Below are positions 1 through 13,700 of a stretch of 64,000 nt of DNA, piece by piece. The stretch's first letter is position 1. Every line of letters begins with the position of its first letter. Source of the DNA: Hofstenia miamia (lineage: Eukaryota; Xenacoelomorpha; Acoela); contig SCFE01000081.1 of the NCBI GenBank assembly GCA_004352715.1, forward strand, positions 1,634,537 through 1,698,536, given 5' to 3'. The translations under genes were made by a program, and so were the position numbers. Under the pieces are notes generated by a model. The model did not search any database. It was not told the origin of the DNA and saw nothing but the letters and a program-made list of their open reading frames with translations.

Positions 1-3000
1 TTTTAATACTAACTTGTGTGAAACAAGTAATTTATATCAAAGGACATGACATATGGAGAATCTATATACACAACATTTACGAATTACAATATTGAATTTG
101 TTTTTACTTCTGAATTATAGAACTAAATTTTACAAATCAAAAAATATTCACAGCAATATGTAAAAACCAATAATATAATTTTCCCCGCAAATCTCCGCTA
201 TTCCGGATTAAAATTAGCACCCGGCCTGGCATGCGGGGTGGGGCGGGGATCTCCGCCCCATCACACAAGCCTGAATACAACGATTTCTTTTTAATGTATG
301 TTAAATCATTGGGTTTAAATTGTAGAAAAGTCCTTGTTTATTATGAGTATCCTCATTTTTAATATTGTTTCCTCAAATAGCAATGAACTCATAGATGTGC
401 TTAAAATTGCCACTTGTCTGTACTCAAGGAGTTTGTTAAATGAAATGCTGAATTGCAGGGAGGTATTGTTTTCTCTAACACATTTTTAGATTGATTTCAG
501 GAGGTAATCTTTTACGCATTTTCCGATCAAATATGAAATTCTTTTCATGATTTCAAAATTACTTTTATCATTGTGAAATTGGCAAACACAATGTGTCAGC
601 GTTGTTAATAATTTTTATTCTGTAAACATGAGTTGCCAAAAATTATTCTTCCTCAAAGTTATTTTTATGCTACTATTTACCTGACATTCGTTAATGCTAA
701 AGGCTTTTTTAGTGATGAAATTGAGATATGGATGAGGAAATTTAAGTTTCCTAATATTTCTAAGGATCAAGCATTTACTGTTAAGGCTCAATTTTGATAC
801 ACAAAATTTAGTATGTTTTTCATTGTAGGGTATTTTAGAAAGGACATTGTACAAATGTAATATTTTTTTAAAAATTTGGCATGGTACAATGATTTTGGAA
901 TGTGGAATGTTTTTTGTCACGTATTATGCTTACGTTGTGCTAAGAATTCAGTAATATTACCGATAATACATGTATTTTAAAATTTAAATGTGTGCAGTAT
1001 CCAGTTCCATATTGATGATGAAAAATCATGAAATAATTATTATATCAATGTAAGTGAGTTCTTTCAATTCCTAACAAAATGTTGAATAACACTTCTGTTA
1101 TAGTCATTGCATCCTTGTTCGAAGTTAAAATCATAATCACGAGATAAGCCTTGTGTTTTAACTATCGATATATTGATTTAAAAGCGTTAATGCTAAACAG
1201 CGCCAACTAGAAAAATTACTGAATTTCACATGTTAAATGCCAATTAGTAAAACTTTGACTATCATAAAAGACATCAAATTGCATTACAAAGTTGCATACG
1301 GATCAATGATATTGCAAAGCGTGCGAATTTGTGGAAAAAGTATTCCGGTTTCACCCACAAAAAATTAGTGACCCCTCATTTAATCTCTAACTTTAGTTTT
1401 CTCATTTTTGACAAATTTGTTCCGTTTCCCACTCGTCTAGCTTAGAAACAAATAGTTTTGAACTTTAAGAAGTTGTAAATTAGTTTTTACTTTCAGAAAT
1501 ATTAAATCGCATTGTTTTTGGAGAAAGCTGATGTTATCAATCGGCCAGCAATTCTTTGAAGCTTGCTTTCTGTGCTGTTTCCTTAAAATAGAAATGTCTT
1601 CCATACAAAAAATGTCAATGTGTGTCATGCATATTGAATATTTTTCAAAATATTTTTGGAGCATTGTATGCTTCAGTTCTTTTCAAGAATTTCGTAAACT
1701 TTCATGTATAAATCCGAATGTAATATCGATACTGGTTGTTTGTATCGGTCAGACCAAATGTTTCCCGTTTAGCATGCAAATTGTACATGTTGATATAAAT
1801 TTGTATATAAGCGAGAGAATTTGTTGTAAATAGAGGACAGTTTTAGCACAGTCTAGTATTCGTTATTATCTTCTGCCCGCCGTCGTTTCCAGAAAATAGG
1901 TCTCTACGTAATTAGCGGGAGATAATACACGAACTCAATTTTTTCGATCGAGTTGATGTCTCAGCAAATAAGTCCTCCAAGTTTGCTTTGTCTCGATCCA
2001 ATAATTGAAGGCCAAGTAAATATAAATAGCTGACAAGATCAAAACCCTACCCACGACCAACCGAATCATTGAAACAATGTCTAAGCCTGTAACAAGCCAT
2101 GTGCATCCCTGTTCCAAATATTCCTATTGTTAGAACAAAAGTTGTAGCTTGCAGTTATTTGAAGTTCGAATCTTTAATTTAATCAGTCAAAATGACATAA
2201 GATATAATTTATTTATCCGGTTTTGTTGAATTGCAGAAAAATGTTCGTTCGATGTATTTCCATTTGATATTTCCTGAAGGCAAGCTAAGATCATGAAATG
2301 ATAACTTCTCTGCTAAACGCATTTGTCCAAATATTAAAATTTGTTCTTTTCATTAAACGAATTCATCAAAAATATCTATAGACAAACATGAAAATATTAG
2401 TAACCTATTATTTCTCAGTGAAGACAAAAATATCCAACTAATTCAACACAAACCTGTGAATGTGCTAAAATAATATCAAGGATGCACTACTGAATACTTG
2501 AAAAGAGGGGAATAAATTTGAGAAAGGGGCACACATTAGCCTAAGACAGATTTTGTTTGATATTGTAGAATTATACTTCTCACAAAATAAAATCCGAGAC
2601 CCCAAATTGGGAATATACTTTTAGAATACAAATAAAATTTTCATTTAGGATCTTTTGCACCCAAAGAAGAATTGCACTGATACTATTAGATAATACTAAG
2701 GAAAGTAACGCTACTCTTAGGACTACAGGTAAGTTAGCTAGAAAGTATATATCTAGAGGTATATTTAATTCAATGGCATGCGCAACTATCTCATCAATAG
2801 TAAAACTACAAAAGATTTATACTAGTTAGTAGTGCTTTCTTTTTAATAATGCGTGTGAAAAATACATGTTGTTATTTTCTAACAAACTCTAATCTATTCA
2901 GGCAATATTTCAGGTATGTACATGGGTACGGTTGCGTTAGTAAAATAGAATTTCTCAAAACTAATGAAACAATTATTCTTCTTGTTTTGTATATTTTTTT

Positions 3001-3355
3001 AATAAGCATTTTTAAAGAGTAATTCAATATGATTTTACTTCACTTTTTTTGAATGTAAAAAAAATAATTAAATTTAAATGTGGATGTTTATCCCCGAACT
3101 TTTTAGCAGTGCAATAATATCAAAATATGACTTATTGCGTCATTATTTTATAGTTCAAAAAGGTTGAATATCGGAATATTTATCAATACTTAAAATTTAG
3201 AACTTACTATATAACGTTTTCATTGAAATTAAGATTTTAGTAGAAAAAAGTATGTAATCTCAAAAAAAAATATAAATGAACCATCTAACTATATTTACAA
3301 ACAAAATTACAAATCTAAAAATTTATAAATTAAGACATCAAATATTATACACAAA
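1..3355. other. 3' flank of the RhoGEF gene; no gene seen
   Basis: AT-rich sequence with many stops in all frames. The 3' UTR and polyadenylation site of the minus-strand gene should lie just below 3355, but I could not fix them. A GC-rich patch at 205-265 (ggggtggggcggggatc) looks like a transposon end without a partner. Open frames around 1531-2117 have no recognisable product. Confidence 0.5.
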
Positions 3356-3448
3356 TCAGTCATCTTGGATGCTACGTGTGCGAAGCCTTTTTTCCAAAAT
3401 TCTTTCCCAGTTTTCTTTGGCATCTCTTAATTGATTTATCCAAGTTGT
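3356..3448 (-). CDS. RhoGEF terminal exon: end of PH C-terminal helix and stop
   Basis: The acceptor is tttag with ct at 3449-3450 on the plus strand. The exon has 30 codons plus TGA: TTWINQLRDAKENW, then a basic tail ending RSIQDD. The conserved Trp of the PH C-terminal helix is the third residue. Phase 0 matches the end of exon 5230-5327. A second copy of its first 23 bases is at 8009-8031, cut by a gap. Confidence 0.88.
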   Translation of the reverse strand, partial: TTWINQLRDAKENWERILEKRLRTRSIQDD

Positions 3449-4647
3449 CTAAATTACGGTGATTTTAATTAGTTTACAAAAATTACTGTTTGCTTAAATT
3501 TTGCATTATTGCATATCAAATTGCTCCTAAAGTTATGAGAGCAAAAGTTGGAAACGGTGGTTGTTTACGGGTTGCAGATGGGGCTGTGTCAGTGATCACG
3601 GATCTAAGTATTAACAATGTGACAGTAGTCCATGACATAATCATAGTGGGCAATTCAGCTTGTGCCCTGAACGACAATTCATCTTAGTTATAACATGAGC
3701 TTATAGGACAGGTACTTCACAATAAGGGGGCATTTTCCTGCAATTTATTAATTGGTTGGTCCTGAAAATAATTTAATTTTTTTCTTGTAGTAAAAAAAAT
3801 TATTCATATTTTTTTAAAAAAAATTTTTTTTTCTTTAAATTATATATTCAGATAAGGTACATCGTGACATTTTATTAACTAGAGAACAAGATGCAACACA
3901 TTTTGCATTCCAATTTCGTTATCAGCTAAAAATTACTACCTTAAAACCTTACTACAATTACCTGTAATCTAAGACCCAAATGGCAAGCATAGTCAGATAA
4001 CTAATGGTCCATTAATGGGCTAAATGGTCAATAATGGTCATTCATTTCCCAACGAAAAACAATGAATGACAGCATTTAAAAATCTTCATATTCCATAATA
4101 TAGCTATCAAATTATGAAATTATTCTACACAATATATGCATTTTGTTTCAGTTGGCTTTAAATTTTTGCAAAAAGAATAAACTATCAGCTTTTTATATCT
4201 TAATAATGGCTAAACATTGATCCATTAATGGGATTATTTGTAAAATCTGCCATCTAGCGAACAAATAAAGAAATGAAATTTATTATTAATTAAATTTCTT
4301 ATGACAAATGAAATTAGGTAATTCTAACTTTTACATAAAATAATCTAGCATACAAACTCTTTATTATGCTGAATTTTAATGGCTTGCACCAAGGAATTAA
4401 TGGAAATTTAAAAGGGTCAATTTGAATCTTTTGAAATTCAATCTTAATGTCAATTTTTACTATTTTAATGTATATTTTAATCTACGAGAAATAGAAATTT
4501 CCCACATTTCTAATTGGTCTTCAATAGAGTTCCGCCATTTCTAAGGTTAATTTGCATTCAATTGCAAAGGTTAAAAATGAAACTTGGATGTATATAAAAA
4601 TATAAAAGAATTCGTAATTCAGTTCTTTAAAATATATTTAAATTTGC

Positions 4648-4725
<78 letters not shown>

Positions 4726-7700
4726 CATTAAATTTCACTTGCAAAGTTTATATTGTTAAAGGCTTTAATTGACTTACATTTATATCAAAAATCTCCACAA
4801 AAAATATTATTTAAAATCTTTAGTCAAAATTTTAAAAGAAGCAAGTGATCAAATATCTCATCAGTTCCTAAGAAAAACGTATGCTAAAAACAGTAAAATA
4901 TCATGAAAATTTTTAATCTATTTTAACTAATGAATAAACTATTAGCAATTGTCCATGATATCAAAATAACGAAAATCAAATGTTCTGACTAATTGACAGC
5001 GTTGACATTCCATTTAATTAACAAGTGAAAATGTCAAATTATAATAAACAAGAGAAATCTGTTCATTATCTTTGTATTTATGAATGCTGGCAAATGCACT
5101 AATTTTGATGATAAAGCTTTGTCATGTGTTACTGTTAAGAAGTACGACCATGATTCTTAAGATGAATAATAAATATATCTCCTAATTCATTGGTTACACA
5201 ACGTGAAATAACATGGTTTAGAAACTTACTTTAACTGAGAGGTCTCTGCATTCCAAGACAAACACTGTAACTACTTGTTGGAAGCGACTGATATGCACTA
5301 AGACCAAGCCATGTTTCTGATGTTTCTCTAAAATAAACCTTCTAATGTCTAATAAATTCAGATTTAAAGTCATTATATGAACAAAATTTATCTGTATTGT
5401 GAATGCATTATTGATTTTTTCAACGAACCAAGATATATATATATNNNNNNNNNNNNNNNNNNNNNNNNNNNNNNNNNNNNNNNNNNNNNNNNNNNNNNNN
5501 NNNNNNNNNNNNNNNNNNNNNNNNNNNNNNNNNNNNNNNNNNNNNNNNNNNNNNNNNNNNNNNNNNNNNNNNNNNNNNNNNNNNNNNNNNNNNNNNNNNN
5601 NNNNNNNNNNNNNNNNNNNNNATATCATCATCATCAACTGCAATTTAAATTTTAGTTTTTATATAACTTTACATAGCATTTATATAAGCACAACTTCGGC
5701 TTTATGTGAAAATCTCTATTTAAGTTAAAGCCGTTGCATATTTGACTTCAAAATAATTTCATAATCATTGCAAAAACCGAATTTCTAAAATAATCTTTAT
5801 TGAGCAAATGAATACATAAGTCTTAATAAATTATATTTTAAGAGAAACAGTTTTTTACCAGTTGAGTTTTTATCCATGATATGAATTTCCAATCTATCTA
5901 AAGGAATTGGCTGCTTGTAAACTACAAATATTGGACCATCAGATCTGCTGCGACTCCGATAAGAAGACAGACGTGTAAACTGCGATTCTTGTTCATCGAG
6001 AGAGCCGGTAAGTGATTGCTACATATGTAACACATTATACAATTTATATACATTATCTAAGACATAGTATACGTCAATACAAATCACGTTTTTGTATGTT
6101 TCTACTTTGCAATAATATTCTACGACTACTGCACATAAAATAAGTATAACGACTATTAAATTAAATTAAAAAACTCAAATTACAATTATCTACAAGCTAT
6201 TATAAAGCTAAACAATATCAGAAATTGGAAAATTAATAATTTTATTAATATATTGTTACAATAAATAGAGTTATTATCACAAGCTAATTTTCAAAGCTAT
6301 TCATTAGAACAATTTACGTAAAAAGCGTATTTCAAAGCACCGTTGTTTCTATAAGATCATCAATATTTCAGTTAGCAAATATGCTTTTGTCTTCACGAGT
6401 GGCTTTGCCTGCCTGGGATTTTAACTATTTCTTGAAATAACTCTACTGCACCTAACATTTGCTTATATAAATAATTAATAATAAAACACATTTGAATTAG
6501 CAATTAAAATCCCGGCTTTAAAATATGCTAAGTTTTCTTCATAAAACTTTAAAGACACATTTTATATAATCGATGTTAAAAAAGTTAACACTTTTTTATA
6601 ATTTCAGTTGATAGATCTAATAAACTATGTTCATGCTTTCTGCGTGCACCTACCTCCAAACAAAGCTGTCGCTATTAAACAATTTGTAAATAGCAAAGAA
6701 TTGAGGTACAACGTAACCAAATTACTTTACCAACTATATGGGTACAAATGTTACTCAACTTTAGTTAATTTCCAGTAAAAAGGATGGCATAATTTCATAT
6801 GGATATGCTCAGAAATAATGTTTGAGTAGCATTATAATTTCCAGATAAATAATTAAAGTTGATGGTTAGAATACAATGAAACGAAGGAAAAAGAAACAAA
6901 GTAACAGTGTTGTGATTGACTTGGTGGACACAAATGTGCAGACAAGCACAGGGCTCACGCAGCAACTTGCAAATCTAACGTTATCACCAACACAACCTAG
7001 AGGAGATGNNNNNNNNNNNNNNNNNNNNNNNNNNNNNNNNNNNNNNNNNNNNNNNNNNNNNNNNNNNNNNNNNNNNNNNNNNNNNNNNNNNNNNNNNNNN
7101 NNNNNNNNNNNNNNNNNNNNNNNNNNNNNNNNNNNNNNNNNNNNNNNNNNNNNNNNNNNNNNNNNNNNNNNNNNNNNNNNNNNNNNNNNNNNNNNNNNNN
7201 NNNNNNNNNNNNNNNNNNNNNNNNNNNNNNNNNNNNNNNNNNNNNNNNNNNNNNNNNNNNNNNNNNNNNNNNNNNNNNNNNNNNNNNNNNNNNNNNNNNN
7301 NNNNNNNNNNNNNNNNNNNNNNNNNNNNNNNNNNNNNNNNNNNNNNNNNNNNNNNNNNNNNNNNNNNNNNNNNNNNNNNNNNNNNNNNNNNNNNNNNNNN
7401 NNNNNNNNNNNNNNNNNNNNNNNNNNNNNNNNNNNNNNNNNNNNNNNNNNNNNNNNNNNNNNNNNNNNNNNNNNNNNNNNNNNNNNNNNNNNNNNNNNNN
7501 NNNNNNNNNNNNNNNNNNNNNNNNNNNNNNNNNNNNNNNNNNNNNNNNNNNNNNNNNNNNNNNNNNNNNNNNNNNNNNNNNNNNNNNNNNNNNNNNNNNN
7601 NNNNNNNNNNNNNNNNNNNNNNNNNNNNNNNNNNNNNNNNNNNNNNNNNNNNNNNNNNNNNNNNNNNNNNNNNNNNNNNNNNNNNNNNNNNNNNNNNNNN

Positions 7701-10700
7701 NNNNNNNNNNNNNNNNNNNNNNNNNNNNNNNNNNNNNNNNNNNNNNNNNNNNNNNNNNNNNNNNNNNNNNNNNNNNNNNNNNNNNNNNNNNNNNNNNNNN
7801 NNNNNNNNNNNNNNNNNNNNNNNNNNNNNNNNNNNNNNNNNNNNNNNNNNNNNNNNNNNNNNNNNNNNNNNNNNNNNNNNNNNNNNNNNNNNNNNNNNNN
7901 NNNNNNNNNNNNNNNNNNNNNNNNNNNNNNNNNNNNNNNNNNNNNNNNNNNNNNNNNNNNNNNNNNNNNNNNNNNNNNNNNNNNNNNNNNNNNNNNNNNN
8001 NNNNNNNNCTTAATTGATTTATCCAAGTTGTCTAAATTACGGTGATTTTAATTAGTTTACAAAAATTACTGTTTCCTTAAATATTGCATTATTGCGTATC
8101 AAATTGCTCCTAAAGTTATGAGAGCAAAAGTTGGAAACGTAGATGTTTACGGGTTGCAGATGGGGCTGTGTCAGTGATCACGGATCTAAGCATTAATAAT
8201 GTGACAGTAGTCCATGACATAATCATAGTGGGCAATTCAGCTTGTGCCCTGAACGACAATTCATCTTAATTATAATATGAGCTTATAGAAGGACAGGTAC
8301 TTCACAATACGGGCGCATTTTCCTGCAATTTATTCATTGGTTGGCCCAGAAAATAATTTAATTTTTTTCTTGTAAGGGAAAAAATTTTTCATATTTTTTT
8401 AAAAAAAATTTGTTTTTGTTTAAATTATATATTCAGATAAGGTACATCGTGACATTTTATTAAGTAGAAAACAAGATGCAACACATTTTGCATTCCAATT
8501 TCTTTATCAGCTAAAAATTAGTATCTTAAAACCTTAGTACAATTACCTGTAATCTAAGAACCAAATAGCAAGCATAGTCAGATAACTAATGGTCCATTAA
8601 TAGGCTAAATGGTCAATAATGGTCATTCATTTCCCAACGAAAAACAATGAATGACAGAATTGAAAAATCTTCATATTCCATAATATGGCTATCAAATTAT
8701 GAAATTATTCTACATAATATATGCATTTTGTTTCCGTTGGCTTTAAATTTTATCAAAAAAAAATAAACTATCAGCTTTTTATATCTTAATAATGGCTAAA
8801 CATTGATCCATTAATGGCATTATTTGGAAAATCTGCCATCTAGCAAACAAATAAAGAAATGAAATTTAATATTAATTAAATTTCTTATGACAAATGAAAT
8901 TAGGTAATTCTAACTTATACATAAAATAATCTAACATCCTAGCTGTTTATTATGCTGAATTTTAATGGCTTCCACAAAGGAATTAATCGAAATTTAAAAA
9001 TGGTCAATTTCAATCTTTTGAAATTCAATCTTAGTTTCAATTTTTATTATTTTAATGTATATCTTAATTTACGAGAAATAGAAATTTCCCACATTTCTAA
9101 TTGGTCTTCAATAGAGTTCCGCCATTTTTAAAGTTAATTTGCATTCAATTGCAGAGGTTAAAAATGAAACTTGGATGTATATAAAAATATAAAAGAATTA
9201 CTCTCGAACTTTTGTTTTCGTAATTCAGATCTTTAACATATATTTAAATTTGATTGATGTCTGCATAGTTTATATATATATATATATNNNNNNNNNNNNN
9301 NNNNNNNNNNNNNNNNNNNNNNNNNNNNNNNNNNNNNNNNNNNNNNNNNNNNNNNNNNNNNNNNNNNNNNNNNNNNNNNNNNNNNNNNNNNNNNNNNNNN
9401 NNNNNNNNNNNNNNNNNNNNNNNNNNNNNNNNNNNNNNNNNNNNNNNNNNNNNNNNNNNNNNNNNNNNNNNNNNNNNNNNNNNNNNNNNNNNNNNNNNNN
9501 NNNNNNNNNNNNNNNNNNNNNNNNNNNNNNNNNNNNNNNNNNNNNNNNNNNNNNNNNNNNNNNNNNNNNNNNNNNNNNNNNNNNNNNNNNNNNNNNNNNN
9601 NNNNNNNNNNNNNNNNNNNNNNNNNNNNNNNNNNNNNNNNNNNNNNNNNNNNNNNNNNNNNNNNNNNNNNNNNNNNNNNNNNNNNNNNNNNNNNNNNNNN
9701 NNNNNNNNNNNNNNNNNNNNNNNNNNNNNNNNNNNNNNNNNNNNNNNNNNNNNNNNNNNNNNNNNNNNNNNNNNNNNNNNNNNNNNNNNNNNNNNNNNNN
9801 NNNNNNNNNNNNNNNNNNNNNNNNNNNNNNNNNNNNNNNNNNNNNNNNNNNNNNNNNNNNNNNNNNNNNNNNNNNNNNNNNNNNNNNNNNNNNNNNNNNN
9901 NNNNNNNNNNNNNNNNNNNNNNNNNNNNNNNNNNNNNNNNNNNNNNNNNNNNNNNNNNNNNNNNNNNNNNNNNNNNNNNNNNNNNNNNNNNNNNNNNNNN
10001 NNNNNNNNNNNNNNNNNNNNNNNNNNNNNNNNNNNNNNNNNNNNNNNNNNNNNNNNNNNNNNNNNNNNNNNNNNNNNNNNNNNNNNNNNNNNNNNNNNNN
10101 NNNNNNNNNNNNNNNNNNNNNNNNNNNNNNNNNNNNNNNNNNNNNNNNNNNNNNNNNNNNNNNNNNNNNNNNNNNNNNNNNNNNNNNNNNNNNNNNNNNN
10201 NNNNNNNNNNNNNNNNNNNNNNNNNNNNNNNNNNNNNNNNNNNNNNNNNNNNNNNNNNNNNNNNNNNNNNNNNNNNNNNNNNNNNNNGTTAACAAATATG
10301 TAAACCATGTTTGACACAGATTGCAAAGAGTAAAAAGCTGTACTCCCGAAAGTATATCTCTAAACTATAGTGCGATTCAGACAGTTATATTTTTTCTCAA
10401 TGGATGTCGCTTTTTATTATTAACAATAGCTGAATGTAAATATGAGGAACATCAGGAAGATCGCCAGTAGGCTCGCCATCCAGACCAAGCAGTCAACGGA
10501 AGCTGCACAGAAGGAGATTATGACTCGGTTGGGTATAGTGCTGGCGCGTTGCACAGCGCGTGCAATCATCGCTAGGTCTCCTGTGGACTGAACAACCAAA
10601 GCACTGCAACAATTCTGAAAGCGCAGAAGTACCTAAACCAGAAAAAAGACCAAAATACTACTGTTGCCAAGGACACAATTGCAACGCCAATAGAAACATC

Positions 10701-13700
10701 AAAAGTTGTCAAACTATAGCTGAAGATTATCTTAAACAATTACCTTGTCTGTGATGATTGACTATTGAAATTTTCCAATTTAATGATGATTTATGAAATG
10801 AAATATTGTAAATGATTATACATATGATATTTGTTCACAGCATAATTATATCACTTTATATATAAATAATATTGCGTAGTTAATATATTTTTATAAATAA
10901 TGCATTGTAGATTAAAGAAAAGTTTTTGTATAATTTCTTGAAAAAAAATATAATTACCATAAATATTTCAGAATTCGGTATTTTAGTGTTTTGCGTCATA
11001 CCTTGTTCTACGATGTGACCAGAGGACAGAAAGGGCACTATTAATGAGCAGTCTATAATAAAACAAGCTTGTAGTGAGAAATAACACATCAGATAACAGA
11101 AATATTATTGGTTTTTAGAGTAGCAGCTAAATACTTAAAACACTCTTGTGTTAATTAAATGTATTTTGAAAAAATTTTATTATATTCTTGAAATAACTTC
11201 TTGACATATTTGACATGCCTTTTGAAATTGCTGCCCCATCTCATATTCAAAACTTTAGTGCTCTTGAATGCGGCCTACAGTTATTTAAATATGTGGAAAC
11301 ACATTATTTTTTTAAAAAATACATTTTTGAAATTCGTTTAACCAATGTCCCATCTGTCACGAAAAAAAACTGTTGCTAAAAAATTCTATATTTAGTAAAT
11401 TACAATTTAGAAACTGAAATTTGAAGTTTTGTGACTATATTTTTCCATTTGCCCATAGCTGGTTGCACGCATGGCAGTTCATAAATTTCGGTTTCGGATA
11501 TTGCGCAAATTTAAGAAGATTACAGCATGCAAGTGAAGTATGAAAGCCAGATTAATATCACATGCAAGATTAATGGAATTGCAACTATTCAAAATTTATA
11601 GAGTCATGCCAGAATTTTTTATAACTCATTATAAATTTGTTTATGACGCAGAGATTTAAAAATTTGGTCATAATATGTTTCAACCTTAATGCGAAGGTTT
11701 ATCCAGCAAAAAGCATGGATTTTGTGTTGCATTACAATTTTTATGTTCCAAACTTCGATATTCATGCTTTTCAAAGTATTTATTTCACTCGACGTGCACG
11801 TTTGAATAAAAATTATGTACAAAGCCTAGGTGCACTTGAATCACATACAAATTTGTTGAATTACATATCTTTAAACAGTCTCATTTGATGGTGCAATTCA
11901 GCTACCACCAAATAACTTTGCGACACGAACTAAAATACAATTTTGTGTAATTCTTTAAAGAATAAATGATGAAAAGTTGCCCAAACACAAAAACCATTAG
12001 TTTCTAGGTATGTAGGAAATTTGTGATTACAAATGTAAACCTCAACATCCTTCCTTAAGGCTCCATCCTAATATCAAACAACAGTAATATGATAATTACA
12101 AAATTGATAAAGTAATAGAAATCAAGGCATGAATAGATTCGTAATGTTAAAGCAATGCGGATTTTTCAATTCCTTACATAAAAAATACTACGTTTTAAGT
12201 CAATCGAAAGAATTAATATTTTTTAAAAAATTGAATTAAAATTCATTTAAACTTTTAAAAAATAAACTTCTCTAAAAAGAATGTCGACCTATAGATGCTA
12301 TAGGTTTGTAGTAAATGTATGATCTGATTTAGTTTACATTAATCTATAGGCTAAATCAGAGATGGACATGGGCCGAAATTTAGGCGAAGTATTAGGCCTG
12401 TCACCAATTCCTTACCAAACAATAATTTCTTTAATTTTTCAGTTTGTGAAACCAAAGGTGTGTATCCTAGAAACTTATAATAAATCTATAGAAGAGCATA
12501 TGATAATGGAAAATCTTAAGATGTAACAATTATTTTTTAATACATTGTTTATAAATTATGTGAAATTCGCTGCAATAGTAAGCCATTCTTGAAATTTGAA
12601 CATTTTTTACAATATTTGGGGAGAGATGTGCGCTGTGCGGTAGCGGTTTAGAAGCCGCTAATTGCGATATGCCGTGATAACACCGTCAAGTAAAGCACAA
12701 TATGCATTTGAGGAAAATTAATTTTAAAAATATCAATATTAACTATTTTTAAACATAATTATGTAAACCTGAAATGTCAGTTTTATCTTCGTAAAACTTG
12801 AGAAACGTGGATTATCAAAAAAAATATTAAAATAGTACATAATAAAAAAGTGGCACTTTGGAAGAACAACGAAAGAGACTTGGTGTTAAAACTTGGGACA
12901 GTTTGCAGCTTACCCGCTATTTCTTTTTCATATTTTTCTTATAACCATGAAAATCTAATTTTAATATAAAATTGTTAATTTTAAATTCATTAAGTGTCAT
13001 TTTTAACTGCTCTAACATTTTGTGGTAATTTTTAACCTAATAAAATGCTTATAAATGCATTTTACAATATAATTTTAAAATAATTTGTAGTTTAGATGGA
13101 AAGAATGTTTAGGAGAAAAACTGTATTAACTTTTAATTTTTTAAGCTCAAATGTAAGGATTTTGCGGTAAACGCTCTAATTTTCGAACTATTTTGTGTTT
13201 CTACGGCAGTAGGCTGTTGGAGTGCGGTAAGAGTGCGGTAAGTTTGACAAATATATATACCGCGCACATCTTTATACCTCGGCCTAAGCTCACTCTAGCC
13301 CATGGTTATCTCTGTGATAAATATTGCTAGCAATTTTTTTTGCTACATGATTTTGTGTAGTTAAAAATTAATCTTAAAAAAAGACTGCAAATTTTATGCC
13401 TTAAGGTTAAATGAATAAAGAAATATAATATTGTTTTACGAAAGATTATTTCAGAATTGTTCAAGAATTATTTATATACACTCTATAATGCAATCTCATA
13501 TGGTTAGTTTAGGATTTAAGAGGAACTATGCAAAGCAGATCTATTTTTAAAAAAGATGCATGCATGGGTGTAACTAGGTAATATCGTATTATAGTTAAAG
13601 GTTAAACAATGATTGGCTAAGTTTTAAATTCTTGCGTCCTACTTGCGTGGGCTTATTGAGTGTTGGCTAATAAGATCGTAAGTTTAGTTTTGGGCGAACA

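Noticed and set aside
1740-1937. Possible solo LTR (TATA-like tatataagcgag, start tgt, end aca)
   Set aside because: No second copy, no primer-binding site and no target duplication were found.
1935-2117. Minus-strand frame ending KQTWRTYLLRHQLDRKN, resembling a PH C-terminal helix
   Set aside because: No usable acceptor in front of it, and exon 3356-3448 fits the PH end better in sequence and phase.
6866-10326. Long open frames of 300-400 codons over 7-8 kb and 9.2-10.3 kb
   Set aside because: They consist almost entirely of N gap characters.
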